A stretch of 64,000 nucleotides of DNA from Sulfuritalea sp. (GTDB taxonomy: Bacteria; Pseudomonadota; Gammaproteobacteria; Burkholderiales; Rhodocyclaceae). The position numbers were made by a program, and so were the translations under genes. Of the stretch, positions 1 through 6,854 are shown one piece after another. The stretch spans positions 1-64,000 of the forward strand of contig JALHPU010000009.1 of NCBI GenBank assembly GCA_022842325.1. Direction: 5' to 3'. The notes beneath the pieces are model-generated. The model did no database searches. It was not told where the DNA came from and saw nothing but the letters and a program-made list of their open reading frames with translations. Position 1 is the stretch's first letter. The number at the start of each line of letters is the position of its first letter.

Positions 1-740
1 GCCAGCCGCTCGCGCGCCCAGCGCGCCGCGGCGAGGCATTCGGCCTCGGCCTCGGGCAATTCGCAACCGGCCACAGACGCCACCGCAGCACTGCCGAAGT
101 CGACGCGGAACAGTTCCACGCCGCGCGCTTCGAGTACCGCCAGCAAATGCGACACCTGCGGATCGGCGGCGATGAAGCCGGCCAGCCCGAGCCGCGCCGG
201 CAGGCCGCCGAGGCCGCGTTCGATGCAGGCGATGCGCCAGGCCATGGCCTCGTCGGCGCTGCACCAGCCGCCGGCGCGGCTCGCCTCCTGCACGCGCTGC
301 CGCCAGCGCAGCCAGGCCGCATATTCCTCGCTGTGCCAGGCGGCGGGCACTTCCAGCCGCCATACGCGCTGCAGGCTCGCCGCTTCCATCGCCGCGACGG
401 CCATGCCTTCCTGGTCGAACAGCTCCGCCGCGATGCCGGCGTCGGCGGCGATCGCCTGCTCCCACAGGCTGCGCTCCTGCGCCCGGGTCAGGAAGCTGCC
501 GGGCACGCTGTCCGCCGGAATCTCGCCGCCGAGCAGCGCGCGCGACGTCAGCGCTTCGAGCCACAGCGCCGGCGTCGAACTCTGCAGCGCGCGCCAGGTT
601 GTCGCGCCGCGCGCCGCCTGCAGTTCGCCGTGCGCCCGGCGCAGGCTGACCGCCAGCCGCGGCGTGGCGCACAGCACCGCCGGCTCCGGCCCGCCGGGCA
701 GGTCGGCCAGTGACACGACAGGCAGGTCGGTGCGGATCAC
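1..740 (-). CDS. AddB-like PD-(D/E)XK-family DNA repair protein, 5' part
   Basis: The frame is open from a GTG at 740 to the left edge, so about 246 residues of the N-terminus are visible. The start reads IRTDLPVVSLADLPGG and continues with a segment of the type PRLAVSLRRAHG..TTWRALQSSTPALWLEAL. This resembles the N-terminus of a beta-proteobacterial 'probable DNA repair protein' of about 900 residues related to AddB, the nuclease/helicase-like subunit in double-strand-break end processing. The catalytic nuclease motifs would lie beyond the window, so they cannot be checked. The GTG lies 7 bases after the stop of the small ORF upstream, which suggests translational coupling. The family assignment is from memory of its N-terminal pattern; the reading frame itself is clear. 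Confidence 0.6.
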   Translation of the reverse strand, partial: MIRTDLPVVSLADLPGGPEPAVLCATPRLAVSLRRAHGELQAARGATTWRALQSSTPALWLEALTSRALLGGEIPADSVPGSFLTRAQERSLWEQAIAADAGIAAELFDQEGMAVAAMEAASLQRVWRLEVPAAWHSEEYAAWLRWRQRVQEASRAGGWCSADEAMAWRIACIERGLGGLPARLGLAGFIAADPQVSHLLAVLEARGVELFRVDFGSAAVASVAGCELPEAEAECLAAARWARERL

Positions 741-747
741 GGAAAAA

Positions 748-864
748 CTAACCGGCCAGCGGCAGGATCAGCGCGCCGAGGGCGCAGAGGGTCGTGGTGA
801 CGAGGAACACCGCGACATCGGCGGGATGGGGTTGCGGCGCGGGGTCTTCCTGAAATGGCGACAT
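748..864 (-). CDS. 38-aa single-pass membrane peptide (hypothetical)
   Basis: This is a short ORF with a strong Shine-Dalgarno (AAGGAG, 8 bases before the ATG at 864). The product is 38 residues: a polar, proline-rich N-terminus (SPFQEDPAPQPHPAD) followed by one hydrophobic segment of about 22 residues (VAVFLVTTTLCALGALILPL), consistent with a single transmembrane helix. It ends 7 bases before the GTG of the AddB-like gene, so the two probably form one transcription unit. I do not recognise a family. The ribosome binding site and the clean hydrophobic stretch argue that it is translated, but it could also be a leader peptide setting expression of the repair gene. Confidence 0.45.
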   Translation of the reverse strand: MSPFQEDPAPQPHPADVAVFLVTTTLCALGALILPLAG

Positions 865-928
865 GGTCTGGGCTCCTTGATGGTGGAGACCAGTCTGCCG
901 GATGCAAGGCTCATGGCGTGAGCCTCTG

Positions 929-1196
929 GAGCCCATTTCAGCAGGAATCGTACCCCGCGCCGGTTGGCGTTGGGATGCGATGCGAGGCGGAGGGAGCGCG
1001 GCATGGTCCCTCCATGCAAGCGACCGACAACGCGGCAGCGCGCCCAACGCCGGCCGGCCCTTCGGGTTGAGGCCAGGATCGGCGTCTGCCGCGTTGCAGC
1101 GCTTGCCAATGGAAACAACCATTGGCCGCGCACTGCGCCTTGCATCCATCCGATCCTGGTCTCAACGCGGGGCATGATTCCTACTGAAATGGGCTC
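929..1196. repeat. 268-bp nested palindrome (cruciform / MITE-like element)
   Basis: Outer arms 929-959 and 1166-1196 pair over 31 bp with two mismatches and one G.T. Inside them are two further complete stems: 959-974 with 1043-1058 (16 bp, two G.T) and 1067-1082 with 1150-1165 (16 bp, one G.T). The short linker 1058-1066 is itself CCCTTCGGG. Inner hairpins include 1001-1006/1012-1017 and 1105-1112/1119-1126. Almost every base is therefore in a nested stem, giving a three- or four-way junction. The right arm overlaps the last codons and stop of rmuC. No target-site duplication is evident at the outer ends. It fills the gap between the 38-aa ORF and rmuC; I see no gene in it. Confidence 0.75.
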
Positions 1197-2533
1197 TTAT
1201 CCGGTGGCAGCAATTCGGGCGCCTGCGGCTCGCGCGGCAGGGCCTCAACCGGATTCAGATCGCGGATTTCCTTGTCCTCGCTGGCCACCTTGAGCTCGCG
1301 GAACTTGCGCGCCGAGACCAGCACGCGCTTTTCCATCGAGGCCACCGAGTCGTTGTAGGCGCCGACCGCCTCGCCCAGGTTCTTGCCGACCCGGCCCCAG
1401 TGCTCGGCGACGGTGGCGATGCGGTCGTAAAGCTCGCGTCCGAGCACGCTGATGCGCTCGGCGTTCTCGGTCAGCGCCTGCTGCGTCCAGCCGTAGGCCA
1501 CGGCGCGCAACAGGGCGATCAGCGTGGTCGGCGTGGCGAGGATCACGCGCGCGTCGACCCCGGCCTCGATCAGCGAGGGGTCGGCTTCGAGCGCCGCCGA
1601 GTAGAACATTTCGCCGGGCAGGAACAGCACGACGAAATCGGGCGAAGGCTGGAACTGTTCCCAGTAGGCCTTCTGCCCGAGCTTCTTGAGGTGGTCGCGC
1701 ACCTGCCGCGCATGGTCGGCCAGCTTGCGCTTCTTTTCCTCCTCGTCAGTCGTTTCGAGCGCTTCGAGGTAGGCCGCCAGCGGCGCCTTGGCATCGACTA
1801 CGATGTTCTTGCCGCCGGGTAGCTTGACGATCATGTCCGGCCGCAGGCGGCCGTCTTCGGTGTTGGTGCTGGCCTGCTCGATGAAGTCGCAGTGGTCGAT
1901 CATGCCGGCCATCTCGACCACGCGCTTCAATTGCAGTTCGCCCCAGCGCCCGCGCGTCTGGGGAGCGCGCAGGGCCTTGACCAGGTTGCCGGTTTCCTCG
2001 CGCAGCGCGCCCTGCGCCTCGGCCATGGCGCGCACCTGCTCGGAGAGCGTGGCGTAGGCGTCGATGCGCGCCTTCTCGATGCCCTGGATCTGCAGCTCGA
2101 ACTTTTCCAGCGAGGTCTTGACCGGCGTCACCAGCTCGCCGATGGCCAGCTGGCGCTTATCGAGATCGGTCTTCGCAGCGGCCAGCGCCGCTCCTTGCTG
2201 TGCCTCCAGCGTGGCGCGGGCGAGTTCGAGGAAGGACTGGTTGTTCTTCGCCAGCGCATCGGCGGAAATCACCTTGAAGGCGTCGGCGAAGCTGTCGCGT
2301 GCGGCTTCCAGCGTGGCCTGGCGCTCGGCGAACAGCGCCTGGTCCTTTTCCAGTTCGGTTTGCAGCGTGGCGCAGCGTATCGCCAGCGCCGACTCCTGCT
2401 GACGCAGCGCCGCCAGTTCGTCTTCGCACTGGGCCAGCCGGGCCCCGGCTTCGCGCACGCGCGCGGCGAAAACCAGGGCCACCAGCCCGCCGCCCAGCAG
2501 CAGGCCCACCAGAAGTGCAATGCTCATTTCCAT
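1181..2533 (-). CDS. rmuC: DNA recombination protein RmuC
   Basis: 450 residues, the usual length for RmuC. An N-terminal membrane anchor ([19 protein letters not shown]) is followed by a long coiled coil (residues about 30-150). Then comes the conserved RmuC core with [28 protein letters not shown] and LFLPGE.F..AAL..DP.LIE. RmuC is a predicted nuclease-like protein that limits inversions between short inverted repeats in E. coli. The start is the ATG at 2533; a second ATG two codons in is equally possible. The last five codons (KSPFQ, stop) lie inside the right arm of the 929-1196 palindrome, so that element shapes the gene's 3' end. Confidence 0.93.
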   Translation of the reverse strand: MEMSIALLVGLLLGGGLVALVFAARVREAGARLAQCEDELAALRQQESALAIRCATLQTELEKDQALFAERQATLEAARDSFADAFKVISADALAKNNQSFLELARATLEAQQGAALAAAKTDLDKRQLAIGELVTPVKTSLEKFELQIQGIEKARIDAYATLSEQVRAMAEAQGALREETGNLVKALRAPQTRGRWGELQLKRVVEMAGMIDHCDFIEQASTNTEDGRLRPDMIVKLPGGKNIVVDAKAPLAAYLEALETTDEEEKKRKLADHARQVRDHLKKLGQKAYWEQFQPSPDFVVLFLPGEMFYSAALEADPSLIEAGVDARVILATPTTLIALLRAVAYGWTQQALTENAERISVLGRELYDRIATVAEHWGRVGKNLGEAVGAYNDSVASMEKRVLVSARKFRELKVASEDKEIRDLNPVEALPREPQAPELLPPDKSPFQ

Positions 2534-2581
2534 GGGGACAAGAGTATCACCCGCAAAGGCTCGCTGCGTGAGCCATGGAGC

Positions 2582-2968
2582 CTACTCATTGAAACCGCGA
2601 ATCAGGCGGCCGGCTTTCTTGGTCGGCCGGCCCTTGAGGCCGGCGCCGGGCATCGGCGCCAGGCGGCGGATTGCCTCCAGCTGCTCGCGCCGCGCGGCGC
2701 TCTCGGCGGTCTCCTCGTAGAGCAGGCGGGCTTCCGGCGCCGGCCGGCGCTGGCCGTTGAGACCGCGCACGATGACCGTCCAGCACAGCTCGCCGGCGGA
2801 GATTTCCAGTTCGTCGCCGGGCTTGAGTTCGCGCGCCGGCTTCACCGTCTGTCCGTTCCACTTCACCTTGCCACCTTCCACCGCGGCTGCGGCCAGGCTG
2901 CGCGTCTTGAAAAAGCGCGCCGCCCAGAGCCACTTGTCGATGCGCTGGCGTGCCCCGTCCTCACTCAT
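2582..2968 (-). CDS. hslR: Hsp15-like S4-domain RNA-binding protein
   Basis: 128 residues. The S4 fold is recognisable from RIDKWLWAARFFKTRSLA at residues 9-26 and VEGGKVKWNG.. just after, the hallmark of heat-shock protein 15, which binds stalled 50S subunits carrying nascent chain-tRNA. The C-terminus is basic (GRPTKKAGRLIRGFNE), as in the family. I chose the ATG at 2968, which overlaps the stop of the nitroreductase gene by 8 bases; a longer in-frame extension would run through that gene and is rejected. It sits in a minus-strand series with the nitroreductase and MaoC genes. Heat-shock regulation cannot be judged from the sequence. Confidence 0.88.
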   Translation of the reverse strand: MSEDGARQRIDKWLWAARFFKTRSLAAAAVEGGKVKWNGQTVKPARELKPGDELEISAGELCWTVIVRGLNGQRRPAPEARLLYEETAESAARREQLEAIRRLAPMPGAGLKGRPTKKAGRLIRGFNE

Positions 2969-3656
2969 GAAAGGCGACGAATTCATCGAGCGCCGCGCGC
3001 TCGGTGCGCAGCGTGTTCTCGATTGCCGCCGGATCGGCGTAGCCCAGCGACATGCCGCAGACCAGCTGCTCCTGCTCACCGAAGCCGATTACTTCGGCGA
3101 TGATGCGGTGATAGTCGAGCCAGGCCACCTGCGGGCAGGTGTCGAGGTCGCGGGCGCGCGCGGCGAGCATCACACTTTGCACGAACATGCCGTAGTCGAG
3201 CCAGCTGCCCTGCTCCATGCGACGGTCGATGGTGAAAATCAGCCCGACCGGAGCGCCGAAGAATTCGTAATTGCGCCGCATCTGCGCTTTCATGCGCGCC
3301 GTGTCGCCCTTGCCGATGCCGAGCAGGCCGTAGAGGCCCCAGCCGGTCTTGCGTCGGCGCGCCAGATAGGGCTCGAAGAATTCGGCGGGATAGTAGTTGT
3401 ACTCGGCACTGTGGCCGCGCTCGTCGCTGTCGTAGGCGGCGCACACCGCATCGACCAGGCGCTGCCGCGCGGCGCCGGTCAGCACATGCACGCGCCAGGG
3501 CTGAAGATTGGTGCCCGAGGGCGCGCGAGAGGCGATGGCCAGTATCTCGGCGAGCAGCTCACGCGGCACTTCGCGCGGCTGGAAGGCGCGCACCGCATGG
3601 CGCCCGGCCATGACCGCATCGACCGTCGCCGCCGGGTCAAGGGCCGGCGGGCTCAC
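2961..3656 (-). CDS. Nitroreductase-family protein
   Basis: About 231 residues. RHAVRAFQPREVPRELL..ILAIASRAPSGTNLQPW is the FMN-binding N-terminus of the nitroreductase superfamily, and the C-terminal GMSLGYADP motif is also typical. Such enzymes use FMN and NAD(P)H to reduce nitro, quinone or enoate groups; the physiological substrate is unknown. The start is uncertain. GTG at 3656 (used here) or 3662 follows directly after the MaoC stop at 3665, while the first ATG is internal (3611). It overlaps hslR by 8 bases at its 3' end, so MaoC, nitroreductase and hslR are probably co-transcribed. Confidence 0.85.
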   Translation of the reverse strand: MSPPALDPAATVDAVMAGRHAVRAFQPREVPRELLAEILAIASRAPSGTNLQPWRVHVLTGAARQRLVDAVCAAYDSDERGHSAEYNYYPAEFFEPYLARRRKTGWGLYGLLGIGKGDTARMKAQMRRNYEFFGAPVGLIFTIDRRMEQGSWLDYGMFVQSVMLAARARDLDTCPQVAWLDYHRIIAEVIGFGEQEQLVCGMSLGYADPAAIENTLRTERAALDEFVAFHE

Positions 3657-3664
3657 ACCCACGC

Positions 3665-4114
3665 CTAGCTGGCGGCCGCTTCGCGCTTCGCGCGCGAAGT
3701 GGCCATCACCATCGCCTCGCCATCGATCACCACCTTGTCGCCGACCGTGCATACGGTGTCGAGCACCACCCGGCACTTGTCGGCGATGACCTGCTTGACC
3801 GTCACTTTCGCATGCACCGTGTCGCCGGGGCGCACCGGCGCGCGAAAGCGCAGCGACTGGCTCATGTAGATCACGCCGGGACCGGGCAGGCGATTGCCGA
3901 GCACGGCCGAAAGCAGGCTGGCAGACAGCATGCCGTGGGCGATGCGGCCGCCGAACTGCGTGCTGCGGGCATACTCGTCATCGAGATGGATTGCGTTGAC
4001 GTCGGTGGACACGGCGGAGAACAGCACAATATCCGCTTCGGAAATGGTTTTTGCCGTTTCCGCGCTCATGCCGACCGCGATGTCTTCAACGTCGTAACCG
4101 TTCTGTGGGTTCAT
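3665..4114 (-). CDS. MaoC-like (R)-specific enoyl-CoA hydratase
   Basis: 149 residues with the hot-dog fold signature of the MaoC/PhaJ family: A..VSTDVNAIHLDDEYARSTQFGGRIAHGMLSASLLSAVLG, containing the catalytic Asp/His pair (D..N.IHLD and GRIAHGM). It would hydrate trans-2-enoyl-CoA to (R)-3-hydroxyacyl-CoA, linking beta-oxidation to polyhydroxyalkanoate or other pools. The ATG at 4114 is preceded by AAGGA at good spacing, so an upstream in-frame extension is rejected. It is followed at once by the nitroreductase gene. A second MaoC gene lies at 36830 in the catabolic operon. Confidence 0.88.
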   Translation of the reverse strand: MNPQNGYDVEDIAVGMSAETAKTISEADIVLFSAVSTDVNAIHLDDEYARSTQFGGRIAHGMLSASLLSAVLGNRLPGPGVIYMSQSLRFRAPVRPGDTVHAKVTVKQVIADKCRVVLDTVCTVGDKVVIDGEAMVMATSRAKREAAAS

Positions 4115-4178
4115 GCAGATTCCTTGCGGTGAGCCGAAAACCGGCTGCGGTTTGAAGCCGGCCTGCGCCGGATGGAAA

Positions 4179-4559
4179 TCAGGTCGGCGCTTGCAGATGC
4201 GTCTTGAGTTGCAGCAACAGGTCTTCGATCCGCTCCGAAAGACCCAGATAGGCACCGATGGCCGGATCGTCCATCGACAGGATATTGCCGCTCCGGATCG
4301 CATCGGCGATGGCTTTCGACTGACGGTGGAACTCCTCGTGCACTGCCAGCAGTTCGCGGGCCCCGACAACCCCTTCCAGTTCACCGGCGTTCGCCGCCAG
4401 CCAGATGCCGAGGCTGCAGTGCGCGGCGTCGCCGATAGGCTGCGTGTCGTAATCCTTGCCCTGCACGCTGCCGAGCGCCAGGTGGAATTTCATTTTCCAC
4501 GCCCGGTGCATGGTCAGGGCATTGTCAAAATCGAAGTTTTTCATGGCCGCGTTCCGCAT
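4179..4559 (-). CDS. Stand-alone CZB (chemoreceptor zinc-binding) domain protein
   Basis: 126 residues consisting almost only of a CZB domain: N-terminal His (H18 in MHRAWK), then C48-S-L-G-I-W matching CxLGxW, then H74-EEF-H78 matching HxxxH. This is the 3His/1Cys zinc site used by soluble chemoreceptors and by the diguanylate cyclase DgcZ to sense zinc or hypochlorite. No other domain is attached, so the protein would act as a separate sensor or zinc-binding partner. The start could be the ATG at 4559 or at 4544 (MKNFDF). It is followed by MaoC and lies downstream of feoB in the same orientation. Its partner is unknown. Confidence 0.82.
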   Translation of the reverse strand: MRNAAMKNFDFDNALTMHRAWKMKFHLALGSVQGKDYDTQPIGDAAHCSLGIWLAANAGELEGVVGARELLAVHEEFHRQSKAIADAIRSGNILSMDDPAIGAYLGLSERIEDLLLQLKTHLQAPT

Positions 4560-4635
4560 TGAAAAAGTACATATATCTTACCCCCGGCTGCGCCGGATAC
4601 CCGCATTGAATGGACCGCGGCGCATCAGCCGCACG

Positions 4636-6678
4636 TCATCCGCCGAGCAGCCGCAGGCTGCCGAACATCAGGCGCACCGCGCCGGCCAGCGCCAGGGCAA
4701 CGCCGACCGACAGCGCCACCGAGAACCAGGCATCGCGCCGGCCGACGGTGCGCAGCATGACGGCGAAGGTGGAGATGCAGGGAATGTAGAAGCTGAGGAA
4801 CACCAGCAGGGTGATCATCTGCACCGGATCGAGCAGGCGGTCGATCTCCTGGGTGCCCAGCGCCTGGTAGATCATCAGCAGCGAAAGCTCCTTGCGCAGC
4901 ACGCCGAACAGGATGGGCACGCCCAGCGCCAGCGGCAGGCCCAGCCACCAGACCGTGACGGGGGTCAGCAGCGTATCGATCACGACATCGGCGCCGGCAT
5001 GGGTGAGCAGCGCCAGCACCACGCTGCCGCCGACCAGCAGCGGCGTGACAATGGTCAGGATGTCGCTGGTGCGGGCCCAGGTTTCGGCCAGCAGCACGCG
5101 CCAGGTCGGCAGCGCATAGGCAGGGATTTCCTGCACCTGGCCCGGACCCAGCTCGCGCTTGCCGCGCGACAGCAGGCGACCCATGACGGCGATCAGCACC
5201 AGGGTCAGGGCGAACATGCCGAACACGCCGGCCGCGCCGAGATACTTGCCGGCGATCGCAAGGATGATCGCGGAGCGTGCCGAACAGGGGACGAAGGTGA
5301 TCAGCACCGAGGCGATCACGCGTTCGCGGCCGCGGGTGGTCTTGGCCACGCCCGAGATCGCCGGCACGTTGCAGCCGAGGCCGAGCAGGAAAGGCACGGC
5401 GACGCCGCCATGGAGGCCGATCTGGTGGAAGCCGCGGTCGACCACGAAGGCGATGCGCTGCATCAGCCCGGCCTGTTCCAGGCTCACCAGCAGCATCACC
5501 AGCGGAATCATGTAGGGCACCACGATCCCGGTGAGGCCGATCAGGCCATCGAGCACCGCGCGCCCGACCACGCCGCCGGTGGATTGCGGCTGCCAGTCGG
5601 CGAATAGGGCGGCGAGGCGCACCGTGGTCATGGCATCGATCCAGGTACTGATCTCGAACACCACGACCAGCACCGCGGCGAACACGGCGAGGCTGCCGAT
5701 CAGCCCCCACTGCGGATGCAGGAACAGCTCGTCGAGCCAGTAGCGCCAGCCGCGGATCGCACCCGGCGCGCCCATGCGCAACGCAGCCTCGACCAGACTG
5801 GCGGCGCGGTGGTGGCGGTCGGCATGCAGTTCGTCGGCCAGCGGTCGCGGCAACTGCGCCCCGGCCGCCTCGCGCAAGGCGCGCAATTCGGGCAGGCGCT
5901 GCGGAAAGTGCTGCCCCAGTTCCTCCTCGATGAAACCGTCGGCCGCGGCGAACTGCATCAGCAGCATGGTGTGCGGCACGCGGAACGCGGCGCCGATTTC
6001 CGGGCTGTTGAGCGCCACCGAAAGCGCATGGAGGCTGTCCGCAATATGCCGGCTGGGCGGCTGCGGCAGTGGGCAGACCGCCTTGCGCGCGGCCTCGGCC
6101 GCGGTATCGAACAGCGCCGCAAGGCCTTGTCCCATCAGCGCCACGGTGGGCACCACCGGCATGCCGAGCAGTTGTTCGAGGGCCTTGACGTTGAGGTAGA
6201 GGCCCTTCTTCGCCGCCTCGTCCATATGGTTCAGCGCCAGCACGATGGGACGGCCGAGCTGCGCAAGTTCCAGCGTCAGTTCAAGATGGCTTTGCAGGTT
6301 GCTGGCGTCGGCCACCTGGACGATCAGGTCGGGCGGCGCCAGCGGCGCCGGCGGCCCGGCGCCTTCGTGCGCCGACACCGCGGGGCGCTGGTCGCCCCAG
6401 AGCAGATACTTCAGCGCCGTCAGGTCATCGCCGGCCAGGTGATGCAGGGAATGGATGCTCGGCAGATCGACCACGCTGGCTTCGTCGAAGCCGATCTGCA
6501 CGGAACACTCGCGATACACGCGATGGGTGCCGGCCAGTTCGCCGCGCTGTGGCGCCGTGCTCGATACGGCATCGAACAGCGTCGTCTTGCCGCCGCCGGG
6601 CAGCCCGACCAGCGCAATGCGCAAGCGCCGTTCGCCGCGAAACAGCGGCGTGCGCAGAGGAACCGCCACAACACTCAT
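4636..6678 (-). CDS. feoB: FeoB-type ferrous iron transporter, divergent
   Basis: 680 residues, somewhat shorter than typical FeoB. The N-terminal G domain has P-loop GLPGGGKTTLFD at residues 25-36, a G3 motif DLPS at 71-74 and G4 NHMD at 150-153. The membrane half carries GLGCNVPAISG and FVPCSARSAI, the FeoB core around the conserved Cys residues, with about eight membrane segments. It would import Fe(II) across the inner membrane. Oddities: the P-loop Asn of GNPNxGK is Gly here, and the G3 DxPG is DLPS. No feoA is nearby. The ATG at 6678 comes directly after the repeat that fills the upstream gap. Confidence 0.85.
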   Translation of the reverse strand: MSVVAVPLRTPLFRGERRLRIALVGLPGGGKTTLFDAVSSTAPQRGELAGTHRVYRECSVQIGFDEASVVDLPSIHSLHHLAGDDLTALKYLLWGDQRPAVSAHEGAGPPAPLAPPDLIVQVADASNLQSHLELTLELAQLGRPIVLALNHMDEAAKKGLYLNVKALEQLLGMPVVPTVALMGQGLAALFDTAAEAARKAVCPLPQPPSRHIADSLHALSVALNSPEIGAAFRVPHTMLLMQFAAADGFIEEELGQHFPQRLPELRALREAAGAQLPRPLADELHADRHHRAASLVEAALRMGAPGAIRGWRYWLDELFLHPQWGLIGSLAVFAAVLVVVFEISTWIDAMTTVRLAALFADWQPQSTGGVVGRAVLDGLIGLTGIVVPYMIPLVMLLVSLEQAGLMQRIAFVVDRGFHQIGLHGGVAVPFLLGLGCNVPAISGVAKTTRGRERVIASVLITFVPCSARSAIILAIAGKYLGAAGVFGMFALTLVLIAVMGRLLSRGKRELGPGQVQEIPAYALPTWRVLLAETWARTSDILTIVTPLLVGGSVVLALLTHAGADVVIDTLLTPVTVWWLGLPLALGVPILFGVLRKELSLLMIYQALGTQEIDRLLDPVQMITLLVFLSFYIPCISTFAVMLRTVGRRDAWFSVALSVGVALALAGAVRLMFGSLRLLGG

Positions 6679-6854
6679 AGCTTGTGTAACGCGAAATACA
6701 TCACCAAGCCCGCCGTGTCACTTTCGAGCGCAGCGAGCCGATCAGTAGCCTCCCCGCGAGGGGAGGATGGGAGGGGCGGGCCCATTTGCCAGCCTGGTGC
6801 CCATCGAAGGTGCAAGATTTCATCATGTGGGGTAATTCATCGAAGCCATGAGCG
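6679..6854 (-). repeat. Stop-codon-anchored intergenic repeat, copy A
   Basis: On the minus strand this 176-bp block fills the whole gap between the DUF294/CBS gene stop (TAA, 6857-6855) and the feoB ATG. Reading from the stop it begins TAACGCTCATGGCTTCGAT. It then carries CCTCCCCTCGCGGGGAGG (a strong hairpin) and CGGCTCGCTGCGCTCGAA. The first about 135 bases match copy B (20735 onward) at roughly nine positions in ten by eye. Copy C (36651 onward) shares the same beginning, hairpin and end. No open frame is present. Confidence 0.8.

Noticed and set aside
172-921. Plus-strand open frames over the AddB-like gene
   Set aside because: They lie in the antisense shadow of a well-supported minus-strand gene, have low-complexity Arg/Ala-rich translations and no ribosome binding sites.
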